Part shown: positions 45,436 to 54,566 of the stretch, in pieces
Layout: every line of letters begins with the position of its first letter
Position numbering within the stretch: position 1 is the first letter of the stretch
Source of the DNA: Bacillus piscicola
GTDB lineage: Bacteria > Bacillota > Bacilli > Bacillales > Marinococcaceae
Length of the DNA: 64,000 nt
Direction of reading: 5' to 3'
Assembly: GCF_022458745.1 (NCBI RefSeq)
Contig: NZ_JAJJJF010000002.1
Coordinates: forward strand, 1 to 64,000
Notes under the pieces: generated by a model
What the model saw: the letters and a program-made list of their open reading frames with translations, nothing else
What the model was told of the DNA's origin: nothing
Database searches by the model: none
Made by a program: the position numbers and the translations under genes

Positions 45436-46290
45436 GTGAAACACTTTCTATACGCCAGTGTGTGTATTTTATTTTTAAGTGCTTGCAGTACAACTGCACA
45501 AGAAACAGCAGACCAGACAGACAATCAGCAAAACTCAGAATCAAAGGACATAGGAGAAACAGTCGAGAATGACGAAGAAACAGCATCTACAGATGAAAGA
45601 GAAACAGAAAAAGACGCTACAGAGGAAAAATCGATGCCACAATATGAAATCCAGGAAAGTAACTGGTCGATACAGCCTGTTCAGGAAGATGTAGACGCAC
45701 AGAAAGTTCTCGTTACGATTGATGATGCCCCGGATACGTACAGCTTAGACATGGCAGAGTATCTTGCGGAACAAGAGATCCCGGCTATCTTTTTTATCAA
45801 TGGTCATTTTTTACATAATGAGGAGAGTAAAGAGCAATTAAAAAAAATCCACGATCTCGGTTTTGAGATTGGAAATCACACGATGACGCACGTTAATTTA
45901 AGCGATATTTCCGCGGAGGAAACAGAAAAAGAAATTGTGGAAGTAAACGACATGATTGAAAAGATAACCGGGGAGCGTCCAACTTTCTTTCGTGCCCCTT
46001 TTGGGGTAAATACCGATGCTTCTAAAGAGGTTCTCAAAGAAGAAGGAATGACGTGGATGAATTGGACATACGGGTATGACTGGGAAGCGGATTATATGAA
46101 TGCGGAAGCACTTACCGATATTATGTTAAATACAGAACTGTTATCAGACGGTGCAAACCTGTTAATGCATGACCGTGAATGGACGAAAAACGCGCTTCCG
46201 GACATTATCGAAGGTTTCCAGTCGAAAGGATACGGATTTATTGATCCGTCACAGATCATAACGAATGAAAAAGCCGAACCCAGCCAATAA
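45436..46290 (+). CDS. Polysaccharide deacetylase lipoprotein (CE4)
   Basis: A 284-residue lipoprotein: lipobox LSAC, an acidic Thr/Glu/Gln linker of about 60 residues, then a NodB-homology domain. Motifs are TIDDAP (metal Asp pair; usual TFDDG), NHTMTH (zinc histidines) and RAPFG. The C-terminal LLMHD corresponds to the motif-5 His. It would remove N-acetyl groups from peptidoglycan or another wall polymer at the cell surface. The GTG start follows AGTGGAGGG. The acidic linker fits a protein exposed to a saline or alkaline exterior. Confidence 0.87.
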   Translation: MKHFLYASVCILFLSACSTTAQETADQTDNQQNSESKDIGETVENDEETASTDERETEKDATEEKSMPQYEIQESNWSIQPVQEDVDAQKVLVTIDDAPDTYSLDMAEYLAEQEIPAIFFINGHFLHNEESKEQLKKIHDLGFEIGNHTMTHVNLSDISAEETEKEIVEVNDMIEKITGERPTFFRAPFGVNTDASKEVLKEEGMTWMNWTYGYDWEADYMNAEALTDIMLNTELLSDGANLLMHDREWTKNALPDIIEGFQSKGYGFIDPSQIITNEKAEPSQ

Positions 46291-46296
46291 CATGGC

Positions 46297-46330
46297 AAGA
46301 TCCCTCAAAGGAATGCGGGGGATCTTTTTT
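46297..46330 (+). terminator. Terminator after the deacetylase
   Basis: A 10 bp stem (46297-46306 with 46317-46326, one G.U) is followed by T residues. Confidence 0.85.
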
Positions 46331-46405
46331 CTGGAGGAAGGGAAACATGATAGCAGGAGTGTGTTACGCTACTGACTAGGGATATGAAGGAAAGGAGGCA
46401 TTAAA

Positions 46406-46693
46406 ATGGAAGAAGAACTGCCGATGCCGATTTCCATGGATTGGAATAAGGAAGAAGTAGTCGACGTAGTCAATTTCTTTCAAACCATCGAAAGAGCGCA
46501 GTATAAAGCGGTATTGCGCGATGATATACTAGCTCTTTACAGCCGCTTTAAAGAAATCGTTCCTTCCAAAAGTGAAGAAAAACAATTATTTCGCCAATTC
46601 GATAACAGTGCCGGCGTCTCCTGCTGGAAAACGATTCAAACGGCTCGCCAGGCGGAACCAGGTGAGAAAATTAATTCCTCACGTCAGAAATAG
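46406..46693 (+). CDS. yktA: UPF0223 protein YktA
   Basis: A 95-residue protein of the UPF0223 family (ISMDWNKEEVVDVVNFFQTIE ... KEIVPSKSEEKQLFRQFD). It has an AAAGGAGG site. Its function is unknown; position after pdhABCD and near yktB matches B. subtilis. Confidence 0.9.
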   Translation: MEEELPMPISMDWNKEEVVDVVNFFQTIERAQYKAVLRDDILALYSRFKEIVPSKSEEKQLFRQFDNSAGVSCWKTIQTARQAEPGEKINSSRQK

Positions 46694-46710
46694 AAGAGGA
46701 GACATAACGT

Positions 46711-47160
46711 ATGGAATACAGCAATGAACCAATCTATAAGACGAGCAATATTTCATTATCAACAGCTGCCCGGATGGCAGAGGCGGGTGAGAAGAAAGCA
46801 GGTCAAATCGGGGTGCCGATCGTGTTCACAGTGTTGGATGCAAGCGGGAATACGGTATTGGTACACCGGATGGATCGTGCATTGCTCGGCAGTTTGGACG
46901 TGTCTTACAAAAAAGCGTATACCGCGGCTGCTTTTCGCAAACCAACACACGATTTAACCGAAAATGTTCAGCCCGGTTTTCATTTGTATGGCCTTCAATG
47001 GACTAATAATCATAAAGTGGTCCCGCTTGGCGGAGGTTATCCCGTCAAAGCTGGTGATACCGTCTTGGGTGGTATTGGAGTGAGCGGTGGTGCTATTGAA
47101 GAAGACATACAGATAGCAGAGGCAGCTTTAGAAGCATTCAAGGACGATATGGAAGCGTGA
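46711..47160 (+). CDS. GlcG/HbpS-family protein (DUF336)
   Basis: A 149-residue protein of the GlcG/HbpS fold, with SYKKAYTAAAFRKPT and the glycine-rich GGYPVKAGDTVLGGIGVSGG. Family members bind haem or act as accessory proteins in glycolate, diol and aromatic pathways. It starts 17 bp after yktA and ends in a terminator, so the two are co-transcribed; this gene is not part of the usual yktA-yktB order. The function here is not known. Confidence 0.85.
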   Translation: MEYSNEPIYKTSNISLSTAARMAEAGEKKAGQIGVPIVFTVLDASGNTVLVHRMDRALLGSLDVSYKKAYTAAAFRKPTHDLTENVQPGFHLYGLQWTNNHKVVPLGGGYPVKAGDTVLGGIGVSGGAIEEDIQIAEAALEAFKDDMEA

Positions 47161-47172
47161 ATGAGGTTGAAA

Positions 47173-47210
47173 GGAAGGCAGCTAAAAGGGAGCTGTCTGC
47201 CTTCTCTTTC
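47173..47210. terminator. Terminator between the GlcG-like gene and yktB
   Basis: A stem of about 8 bp (GGAAGGCAG at 47173 with CTGCCTTC near 47196-47203) between convergent genes, followed by a T-rich tract. Confidence 0.6.
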
Positions 47211-47211
47211 A

Positions 47212-47844
47212 TCATCCAATTTGTTCGTAAGACATGTTGTAAAAAGGGACCAACGTAGTGAAAGTTTCCTTTGCTACCTCCAAAAAGCGCTCACCATCGC
47301 GTAGTATGGGATCGTTCCGATCTAAATGCCTACCGATTAAAAATTCCCCTTTTTTCACGTCGCGAAAACGCTCTAAAGACTTTGTCAAATCCTCGTCATT
47401 CATATTTTGAAGAAGAGAAGAGTCCTTTTTCGTATGGTCGAGAGAGATTCTGAAATCCCCGGGTAATTCTTTAAATACAGGTTGTTGTTTTAAAAAAGAA
47501 TTAGCAGCTTGTTCTTTGTTAGGCATCTCATAAATATAGGCAAGCCATAAAAATAAATGATCATCAAACAACCCCACTTGAAAATGGGGATGTTTCTTAT
47601 AGCCCCGTTTGTTGTCGGCAATGCCTAGCCACGTATCCTGCGGGGGATTTTTAGTCCGTCGTGCGTGTTTAGCAATATGAAGGTGCATTTCTTTTCCGAG
47701 TAACATCGATAATTCTTCGGTCAAATAGCTGCCGACTTCTTGGAATTTTGGCTGAATACGTGATTGGATCGCTTCCATTCGATTTTCCAGACCGTCAATA
47801 TCGAAGGAGTCAAAATCCTTTGCTTCGAATCCTTGAAAAGTCAT
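47212..47844 (-). CDS. yktB: DUF1054 protein YktB
   Basis: A 210-residue DUF1054 protein (MTFQGFEAKDFDSFDIDGLE; WLGIADNKRGYKKHPHFQVGLFDDHLFLWLAYI). Structures of the family are known, but the function is not. The ATG is preceded by AAAGGAGGGG. It is in the B. subtilis order between yktA and suhB. Confidence 0.9.
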   Translation of the reverse strand: MTFQGFEAKDFDSFDIDGLENRMEAIQSRIQPKFQEVGSYLTEELSMLLGKEMHLHIAKHARRTKNPPQDTWLGIADNKRGYKKHPHFQVGLFDDHLFLWLAYIYEMPNKEQAANSFLKQQPVFKELPGDFRISLDHTKKDSSLLQNMNDEDLTKSLERFRDVKKGEFLIGRHLDRNDPILRDGERFLEVAKETFTTLVPFYNMSYEQIG

Positions 47845-48016
47845 TTGCTATTCCCCTCCTTTCAGTAGCATAAATGGCTGTTAAAAAGCATGCCAGCTTT
47901 CTAAGGTAATAATATCGGTTTAAAAAGAGAGAAGCAAATTAAAAATGTTAGCGGAGTTTGAGCCGTTTCGTTGAGTCTGGAGAGCACCTTGAAAAAAATG
48001 CCGGTAAAAATTTGTT

Positions 48017-48044
48017 TTGCTTCAGAAAGATTTTGTGCTATAAT
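48017..48044 (+). promoter_or_regulatory. Sigma-A-type promoter upstream of the 77-residue gene
   Basis: TTGCTT at 48017 and TATAAT at 48039 (16 bp spacer) face the gene at 48142. Confidence 0.5.
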
Positions 48045-48141
48045 TAGCTAAAATAGATATCTGAATATTTTGTTTAGTTGGCATAAAATAAGACACACTC
48101 ACATCTATTTTTACCATTTATAAAAAGGGGTGGAGTTGGCC

Positions 48142-48375
48142 ATGGAACAGCAGGTAATGCAGACGTTGAATCAAAAAGGTATCGAGAAAAGACTGTCGGT
48201 AGTGCGTATGGAGATTGATTACGAGCTTGTCAGTTTGCACGATGCGATGCTGGCCGAAGACCTCACGGAGAAGAATCGCTGCAAACGCCGGCTGAAAAAG
48301 TTGCGTAACGAATGGAATCGTTTAACGGTCAATGATCGTAAGGCGTTCAAAACAAAGGAAAGACATTATACTTAA
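48142..48375 (+). CDS. Small charged hypothetical protein
   Basis: A 77-residue helical, Lys/Arg/Glu-rich protein (RLSVVRMEIDYELVSLHDAMLAE ... KRRLKKLRNEWNRL). The ATG at 48142 follows GGGGTGGAG; the ORF could also begin at the GTG inside that site. It sits between yktB and suhB, where B. subtilis has the small gene ykzI, and may be its counterpart, but I cannot confirm this from sequence. A terminator follows. Confidence 0.65.
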   Translation: MEQQVMQTLNQKGIEKRLSVVRMEIDYELVSLHDAMLAEDLTEKNRCKRRLKKLRNEWNRLTVNDRKAFKTKERHYT

Positions 48376-48384
48376 TTATCTTAC

Positions 48385-48423
48385 AAGTCTGGCTGGGCAC
48401 AGGATACCAGCCGGCTTTTTTTG
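48385..48423 (+). terminator. Terminator after the 77-residue gene
   Basis: A 12 bp stem (48385-48396 with 48407-48418, one G.U) and seven T. Confidence 0.85.
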
Positions 48424-48550
48424 TTTTTACTCGTGTTTACCTTGATCTATTAGAAAGGTATGTATGTTAATTTTCCTTCACCTATGCCATAATAAGTAAA
48501 GAAAAAGTGCTAGGTAGAGAAATATAGAGTGAACATAATGGAGTGGTTAC

Positions 48551-49354
48551 ATGACAGGCAACTGGAATGATGTAAAAAGCACCGCCGTATTGTGGATGGA
48601 TGAGGCTGGAAAGATGTTAAAGGAATCGCTGTCAAGGTCGCTGCACGTCGAACAGAAATCGAACCCAAATGACCTGGTCACGGAAATGGATATTAAAATA
48701 GAACGTTTTTTAAAAGAGCGAATAGAAAATACATTTCCTTCCCATCGAATTCTGGGTGAAGAGGAAACAGGTGCGAATATTAAGACCACGGACGGTGTGT
48801 TATGGATTATTGATCCGATAGACGGGACGACCAACTTTGTCCACCAAAAGTTTAATTTTGCGATATCTGTTGCCGTAGTCGAGAATGGTGTTGGCAAAGT
48901 TGGCATTATTTATAACGTTATGCAAGACGAATGGTTTACAGCAGTAGAAGGAGAAGGAGCATTTTTAAACGAACGAAGGCTGCCAGCTGCTACAGAAGTA
49001 GATCTTCCAGAAGCTATTATTGGTCTTAACGGTCGATGGCTCGCTCGTGAAACGCGTAGGGATGAGCAGTCTTTACATACGATGGTGCGTAAATCAAGGA
49101 GTGTACGCTCATACGGATCAGCTGCAATAGAATTAGCGTATGTTGCCTGCGGACGGCTGGACAGCTACATTAGCTTCCATTTATCCCCTTGGGATTATGC
49201 GGCAGGACTTGTCATGTTGAAAGAAGTAGGCATTATCGTAACCGATTTCAAGGGGAAGCCGCTCCCGCTGTTAACGTGGAGCCCTCTTTTAGCCGCACGC
49301 CCTCATCTGCACGATCAACTCTCTTTGTATGTCCATGACCATCGGGGATTTTAA
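48551..49354 (+). CDS. suhB: Inositol monophosphatase family protein (SuhB/YktC)
   Basis: A 267-residue Mg2+ phosphatase: GEEETG, WIIDPIDGTTNFVH and WDYAAG are the metal and phosphate-binding motifs. The family hydrolyses inositol-1-phosphate and related phosphates; B. subtilis YktC is in this place. The ATG follows AGTGGTTAC, with a weak site. The shared hairpin at 49353 closes it. Confidence 0.92.
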   Translation: MTGNWNDVKSTAVLWMDEAGKMLKESLSRSLHVEQKSNPNDLVTEMDIKIERFLKERIENTFPSHRILGEEETGANIKTTDGVLWIIDPIDGTTNFVHQKFNFAISVAVVENGVGKVGIIYNVMQDEWFTAVEGEGAFLNERRLPAATEVDLPEAIIGLNGRWLARETRRDEQSLHTMVRKSRSVRSYGSAAIELAYVACGRLDSYISFHLSPWDYAAGLVMLKEVGIIVTDFKGKPLPLLTWSPLLAARPHLHDQLSLYVHDHRGF

Positions 49355-49390
49355 AAAAAAGTATGCCCATTTTTGTTGGGCATACTTTTT
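49353..49390. terminator. Bidirectional terminator between suhB and ylaF
   Basis: A perfect 14 bp stem (49356-49369 with 49377-49390) with A and T tracts. Confidence 0.9.
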
Positions 49391-49394
49391 GTCG

Positions 49395-49568
49395 TTAAGA
49401 TTCTATTCTTCCCCGCAATTTACGAGCGACAGCAAAGGCTGCGTACAATCCGACCAGACAAACGACGGCTATAAGAAAAGAACGCTCTGCCACAGCGACT
49501 CCAATACCGGCAATGCTAAAAACAGCTAATGTGGCTAATAATAAAAAATAAACTTTATAACGATCCAT
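49395..49568 (-). CDS. ylaF: YlaF-like small membrane protein (DUF5325)
   Basis: A 57-residue protein with two hydrophobic helices (YFLLLATLAVFSIAGIGVAV and LIAVVCLVGLYAAFAV) and a basic C-terminus. The start at 49568 (MDRYKVY) is preceded by GAAGGTGAAGG. YlaF lies next to typA in B. subtilis also. Its function is unknown. Confidence 0.75.
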   Translation of the reverse strand: MDRYKVYFLLLATLAVFSIAGIGVAVAERSFLIAVVCLVGLYAAFAVARKLRGRIES

Positions 49569-49731
49569 ACCTTCACCTTCCAACATTAATTCCACTCTAA
49601 GTCTACACCTAATGAGAGATAATGAAAAGAGGAAGGTACACAGATGAAAAAGGCGTGTTTTTTTCTAGATATAGATGTGGTATAATTGACTAGTTAATGA
49701 ACTGCACGAAGAATAGGAGCGATATAATTTA

Positions 49732-51588
49732 ATGAAAGTACGGAATGATTTACGCAACATTGCGATAATTGCCCACGTTGACCATGGTAAAACAACCCTC
49801 GTAGATGAGCTCTTAAAACAATCAGGTACATTTAAAGAGCACGAAAAAGTAGATGAGCGGGCAATGGACAACAATGACATCGAGAGAGAGCGCGGAATCA
49901 CGATTCTTGCGAAAAACACTGCAGTGCAGTACAGAGACACCCGTATAAATATCATGGACACACCAGGCCACGCCGACTTTGGCGGAGAAGTGGAACGAAT
50001 TATGAAAATGGTGGATGGTGTGCTGCTCGTCGTAGATGCTTACGAAGGCTGTATGCCACAAACACGGTTCGTCCTGAAAAAAGCACTTGAACAAAAATTA
50101 ACACCGCTCGTCGTGTTAAATAAAATTGATCGTGATATGGCACGGCCGGAAGAAGTGGTTGATGAAGTGCTGGATCTGTTCATCGAGCTGGGTGCGGATG
50201 ATGACCAGCTTGATTTCCCGGTTGCTTACGCTTCCGCAATTAATGGAACCGCAAGCACCAATCCGGACCAACAAGATGATAATATGGACGTATTATTTAA
50301 TATGATTATCAAGAATGTCCCAGCGCCAGTCGATAATCGGGAAGAGCCTTTCCAATTTCAGGTGACGATGCTTGATTATAATGAGTATTTAGGAAGAATC
50401 GGAATCGGACGAGTTTTTCGCGGCACGGTTCAAACAGGTGATCAGGCAACGATTATTAAGAATGATGGCTCTACAAAAAACTTCCGTGTGACAAAGCTAT
50501 TCGGGTTTATGGGGCTGAAAAGGATGGAAATTGATCGTGCTGAAGCAGGTGATTTAATTGCACTGGCAGGAATCGAGGATATTATGGTAGGCGATACCGT
50601 ATGTCCTTCCGATCATCAGGATCCGCTTCCGGCTCTTCGTATTGATGAGCCAACTCTGCAGATGACATTCCTTGTTAATAATAGTCCATTTGCCGGCCGT
50701 GAAGGGAAATATGTCACGAGCAGAAAGCTGGAAGAACGACTGTTTACTCAGTTAGAAACAGATGTCAGTTTGCGAGTGGATCGTACGGACTCTCCTGACA
50801 TTTGGACAGTTTCCGGCCGCGGAGAGTTGCACCTGTCTATTTTGATAGAGAATATGCGCCGCGAAGGCTATGAGCTTCAAGTGTCAAAGCCGGAAGTTAT
50901 TATTAAAGAAGTTGAAGGTGTGAAGTCTGAACCGGTAGAGCGAGCACAAATCGATGTGCCTGAGGATTATACTGGGAGTATCATGGAATCACTTGGGGAG
51001 CGCAAAGGTGAACTATTAGATATGGTGAATAAAGGCGACGGCCAAGTGCGTATGGACTTCCTCATCCCTTCTCGCGGTTTAATCGGATATACGACAGAGT
51101 TCATGGCACAGACAAAAGGCTACGGTATTTTAAACCATTCCTTTGAAGGCTACAGACCTGCCTATGCAGGGCAAGTAGGTGGGCGTAGACAGGGTGTGCT
51201 CGTTTCTATGGAATCAGGAAAAGCGACTCCGTACGGAATGATGCAGCTTGAAGATCGTGGTACAATGTTTGTAGAACCGGGGACAGAGATATATGGCGGG
51301 ATGATTGTTGGGGAGCATAACCGTGACAATGATTTAACGGTTAACATCACGAAAGCGAAGCAACAAACTAACGTCCGGTCCGCTACGAAAGACCAGACGG
51401 TTACAATGAAACGTCCGCGCATTCTTACTTTGGAAGAAGCATTAGAATATTTGAATGAAGATGAGTATTGCGAAGTAACGCCGGAATCCATCCGACTGCG
51501 GAAAAAGATTTTAGACAAAAGTACCCGTGAACGGGAAGAAAAACGTAAAAAGTTAGCGAACAAAAATGCGGAAACCTCTCTTTCTTAA
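49732..51588 (+). CDS. typA: Translational GTPase TypA/BipA
   Basis: A 618-residue ribosome-binding GTPase: G1 AHVDHGKTT, switch I/G2 region IERERGITI, G3 DTPGHADFGGE, G4 NKID and G5 SA. The C-terminal BipA domains include DFLIPSRGLIGYTTEF. It acts in ribosome assembly and stress or cold adaptation. The ATG follows AATAGGAGC at slightly long spacing, and a TATAAT at 49681 may be its -10. The gene ylaH follows. Confidence 0.96.
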   Translation: MKVRNDLRNIAIIAHVDHGKTTLVDELLKQSGTFKEHEKVDERAMDNNDIERERGITILAKNTAVQYRDTRINIMDTPGHADFGGEVERIMKMVDGVLLVVDAYEGCMPQTRFVLKKALEQKLTPLVVLNKIDRDMARPEEVVDEVLDLFIELGADDDQLDFPVAYASAINGTASTNPDQQDDNMDVLFNMIIKNVPAPVDNREEPFQFQVTMLDYNEYLGRIGIGRVFRGTVQTGDQATIIKNDGSTKNFRVTKLFGFMGLKRMEIDRAEAGDLIALAGIEDIMVGDTVCPSDHQDPLPALRIDEPTLQMTFLVNNSPFAGREGKYVTSRKLEERLFTQLETDVSLRVDRTDSPDIWTVSGRGELHLSILIENMRREGYELQVSKPEVIIKEVEGVKSEPVERAQIDVPEDYTGSIMESLGERKGELLDMVNKGDGQVRMDFLIPSRGLIGYTTEFMAQTKGYGILNHSFEGYRPAYAGQVGGRRQGVLVSMESGKATPYGMMQLEDRGTMFVEPGTEIYGGMIVGEHNRDNDLTVNITKAKQQTNVRSATKDQTVTMKRPRILTLEEALEYLNEDEYCEVTPESIRLRKKILDKSTREREEKRKKLANKNAETSLS

Positions 51589-51618
51589 GAAAGGGACGAG
51601 GCACAGAGGTGAAAAACA

Positions 51619-51975
51619 ATGACAGTCGCTGCTGTAAATCCGGGCGATGTTGAGATTACGAAAGAACAGTTGAGCTGGATAGCTGGTGCTTTGCAGGTTC
51701 ATGAAAATCCGATCACTGGTTTTTGGCTGTTATACGTAGCTATCGTTATCATGAGTATTATCGTTTTCAATCTCGGTTTTGCCCGCAAGCTTCCGATTCT
51801 TAAAAATGTAATTGTGTACAGCGGACTCTTGATTGGAGCGCTTATTTTAACGATTTTTGCAATTGGGATGCCAGTAGTAGAGTCTCTTATTGCAGCGGCA
51901 CTCGTGCTAGGTATTTATCGTATTCGGCTTCACCGGCATAAAAAAGAACAGCACAATCAAGAAAGCACAGTTTAA
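51619..51975 (+). CDS. ylaH: YlaH-like membrane protein
   Basis: A 118-residue protein with three membrane helices (about residues 34-53, 63-83, 86-102) and a basic His/Lys tail. It matches YlaH in position and shape. It is 30 bp after typA, with AGAGGTG as a ribosome site. The role is unknown. Confidence 0.85.
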   Translation: MTVAAVNPGDVEITKEQLSWIAGALQVHENPITGFWLLYVAIVIMSIIVFNLGFARKLPILKNVIVYSGLLIGALILTIFAIGMPVVESLIAAALVLGIYRIRLHRHKKEQHNQESTV

Positions 51976-51979
51976 TTGA

Positions 51980-52020
51980 AAAAAGCTAGGCGTCCCAAGA
52001 ATTGGGGTGCCTAGCTTTTT
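51980..52020. terminator. Bidirectional terminator between ylaH and ylaI
   Basis: An 18 bp stem (51979-51997 with 52002-52020, two wobbles) between convergent genes, with flanking A and T tracts. Confidence 0.9.
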
Positions 52021-52033
52021 ACATTCTTCTTTT

Positions 52034-52234
52034 TCACAGCTCATGGTTATTCTTTGGATCACGGTACAGCCGAAAATGTCCGGTTGCCCGTCTTTTTTCG
52101 GTTCGTATCTTGACCCGCTCATAGCATTCGTCGCATAAGTACGTATGAATTGGCCGGTTACGAAGTTTTTTGGCAAGCGGATCACTGCTTTTCAAATCAT
52201 CAATCGTTTCACAAATTGCACATTTGACTTTCAT
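52034..52234 (-). CDS. ylaI: DUF2197 zinc-ribbon protein YlaI
   Basis: A 66-residue protein with two cysteine pairs, KCAIC and LCDEC, forming a probable zinc ribbon, and a basic tail. The ATG at 52234 gives the family start MKVKC; an upstream GTG adds six residues. It is the YlaI/DUF2197 family, of unknown function. Confidence 0.85.
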   Translation of the reverse strand: MKVKCAICETIDDLKSSDPLAKKLRNRPIHTYLCDECYERVKIRTEKRRATGHFRLYRDPKNNHEL

Positions 52235-52450
52235 TGTTTTTTCACACTCCACACAAACTGCTCGAAAAATAACGAAATCTCAGGAAGCTTTTCTCATTGT
52301 ATCATGAGCCACCGGGGGAAATATACTCAACAACGATCTATTTCAGAAAAATCATCTAGGGAAAGAGGATTAAACAAAAGAATGTAGTAATATACTATTA
52401 CGTAAGGAAAATTTATTGTGAGCAGAAAGAAACAAGACAGGGGGATTATG

Positions 52451-52903
52451 ATGAACAAGACACAGCCATCCTTAACCGACGATTTACTGCAAGCCTTACG
52501 GAAAGAAACCTACGTAGCTGTTGCAACTGTTGATCAAGAGACAAATGCTCCGTACGTGAGCGCTATTTCATGGGTTTATGCCACTGACAAAGATACGGTT
52601 TGTTTCTCGGTCGACAACAGTTCAAAGACGGTCGCTAACCTTAGAAGAAACAAAGCACTTGCCATCACAGTTATTGAAAGTGGCACTACCTTTGCCATTT
52701 CCGGCCAAGGTGTTATTCTTAAGGAGAAAATTGAAGGTATTCCTATAGATCTTGCTCTTATAGAATGTGCTATTGATGAAGTGCGAGATATTATGTTTTA
52801 CGGGGGAAAAATGATAAATGAGCCCGGCTTCGAGAAAATATATGATAAGGAAGCGGCTGCAAAACTAGATAATCAAGTAATGAAAGCATTAAAAGAGGCT
52901 TAG
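52451..52903 (+). CDS. ylaL: Pyridoxamine 5'-phosphate oxidase-fold protein YlaL
   Basis: A 150-residue split-barrel flavin-binding protein (VAVATVDQETNAPYVSAISWVYA). It is of the YlaL type, not a complete PdxH. It probably binds FMN or a related cofactor. Start codons at 52448 and 52451 both follow AGGGGG, and a GTG at 52418 is less likely. The neighbour phoH-like gene is as in B. subtilis, although the order of ylaL and ylaK is reversed. Confidence 0.8.
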   Translation: MNKTQPSLTDDLLQALRKETYVAVATVDQETNAPYVSAISWVYATDKDTVCFSVDNSSKTVANLRRNKALAITVIESGTTFAISGQGVILKEKIEGIPIDLALIECAIDEVRDIMFYGGKMINEPGFEKIYDKEAAAKLDNQVMKALKEA

Positions 52904-52932
52904 TTCGGCTATTTTTCGGACTGGCCTCTTTA
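52891..52932 (+). terminator. Terminator overlapping the ylaL stop
   Basis: Arms at 52891-52906 and 52918-52932 pair over about 14 bp with one mismatch; the tail is TTTATTTG. It includes the ylaL stop codon. Confidence 0.6.
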
Positions 52933-53137
52933 TTTGTCCACGACGCTGTCTGAATTTTACCGTCAATTTCGTCCATGTTCTCGCATAAAATAGAATCAGT
53001 AGTAGAAAAAAAGAATCATTCGGGAGACACCTGTAGTACATTAGACCTATGACGCCTTTTGAACGTCCTCCGAGAGTTATTTCTTACCTCCTGAAAAGGA
53101 ATTACAGAAAGTCATTATTCAGTGGGGAGGAAGTCCA

Positions 53138-54466
53138 TTGAAAAAAATTTATGTATTGGATACGAATGTGTTATTGCAAGACCCACGAGCTTTATTTCAG
53201 TTTGAAGACAATGAAGTCGTCATACCAGCTGTTGTTCTTGAGGAAATAGACGCGAAGAAAAGATATATGGATGAGATTGGCCGTAACGCCCGGCACGTAT
53301 CCAAAATTTTAGACAGCTTCCGTTGTGAAGGAAAGCTTCATGAAGGCGTACCTCTGGAAAATGGAGGGACAGTACGGGTAGAGTTAAATCATCGATCGTT
53401 TCATTATTTAAAAGAAACGTTTATGGATATGACGAATGATAACCGAATTTTAGCCGTAGCGATGAATTTACAGACTGAACAAGAAGCGGGTGATAACCCT
53501 AAGAAGGTTTGCATTGTCAGTAAAGACGCTCTTGTCCGAGTTAAAGCTGATGCTCTTGGTATAAAAGCTGAAGATTTCTTAAGTGACCGGGTGACAGAAT
53601 ATGATAATGTTTACAAAGGTAAAATTTATGCAGACGTACCGGTTGGCCTGCTTGATGTTTTTTACGAAAAGCAAACCCTACCTGTTTCGGCACTTGAGAA
53701 AGAAAGTTTGAATCCCCATCAATTTGTCATATTGAAGGACGCTCTCGGGACTCCGGCTTCTGCGGTAGGAAAAGTAGATGAAACCGGGAAAATGGTCAAG
53801 CCTTTTGCCGTTGATCTCGAACATGTATGGGGGATCAAGCCAAGGAATGTAGAACAGAAAATGGCACTGGAGCTGCTTTTGCGCGATGAAATACAGGTCG
53901 TCACTTTAACAGGTAAAGCAGGTACAGGAAAAACACTTTTATCACTGGCGGCAGGTTTATTACAGACGGAGGACATGGGGAAGTATAATAAATTACTGGT
54001 AGCGCGCCCCGTCGTACCTATGGGAAAAGATATAGGGTTTTTGCCCGGGGAAAAAGAAGAAAAATTACGGCCGTGGATGCAACCGGTATTTGATAATTTG
54101 GAGTATTTGTTTAACGCGAAAAAGCCAGGAGAAATTGACAAAATATTAGCCGGGATGGGATCGATACAGGTCGAGGCGTTGACATACATTCGTGGGCGCA
54201 GCATCCCGGATCAGTTTATTATCATTGACGAAGCCCAAAACCTAACGAAACATGAAGTAAAGACTATTTTAACAAGAGTTGGGGAAGGAAGTAAAATTGT
54301 ATTGATGGGGGATCCCGGTCAAATCGACCATCCGTACCTCGATGAGTTAAACAACGGCCTTGCTTATGTGGTGGAAATGTTCAAACAAGAGGCTATCAGT
54401 GGGCATGTAAAATTAGAAAAAGGAGAGCGTTCCGGACTTGCGCAATTAGCTGCTGATTTGTTATAA
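53138..54466 (+). CDS. ylaK: PIN-PhoH fusion ATPase YlaK (PhoH2)
   Basis: A 442-residue two-domain protein: a PIN RNase domain at about 1-140 (catalytic LDTNVLL, Asp8) and a PhoH ATPase domain with Walker A GKAGTGKT (259-266) and Walker B IIIDEAQ. PhoH2 proteins unwind and cleave RNA. The TTG start follows GTGGGGAGGA. The family often pairs with a small antitoxin gene; none is evident upstream here. Confidence 0.93.
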   Translation: MKKIYVLDTNVLLQDPRALFQFEDNEVVIPAVVLEEIDAKKRYMDEIGRNARHVSKILDSFRCEGKLHEGVPLENGGTVRVELNHRSFHYLKETFMDMTNDNRILAVAMNLQTEQEAGDNPKKVCIVSKDALVRVKADALGIKAEDFLSDRVTEYDNVYKGKIYADVPVGLLDVFYEKQTLPVSALEKESLNPHQFVILKDALGTPASAVGKVDETGKMVKPFAVDLEHVWGIKPRNVEQKMALELLLRDEIQVVTLTGKAGTGKTLLSLAAGLLQTEDMGKYNKLLVARPVVPMGKDIGFLPGEKEEKLRPWMQPVFDNLEYLFNAKKPGEIDKILAGMGSIQVEALTYIRGRSIPDQFIIIDEAQNLTKHEVKTILTRVGEGSKIVLMGDPGQIDHPYLDELNNGLAYVVEMFKQEAISGHVKLEKGERSGLAQLAADLL

Positions 54467-54528
54467 CGAGGAAACGACGTAAACACTTCGGCGCTGCGAG
54501 AGAATGTCGCTTTGTTCGGGATAGAAGA

Positions 54529-54560
54529 AGCAAAGCAGGGAATATCCATCCTTGCTTTGC
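54529..54560. other. Hairpin between ylaK and the convergent gene
   Basis: A 13 bp stem (54528-54540 with 54548-54560, one G.U) lies between convergent genes. The T tract is weak, so it could be a poor terminator. Confidence 0.45.
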
Positions 54561-54566
54561 TGTTGG

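Noticed and set aside
53138-54466. Toxin-antitoxin reading of the PIN-PhoH gene
   Set aside because: No small antitoxin frame with a ribosome site was found in 52904-53137, and the gene is in its conserved ylaK context.
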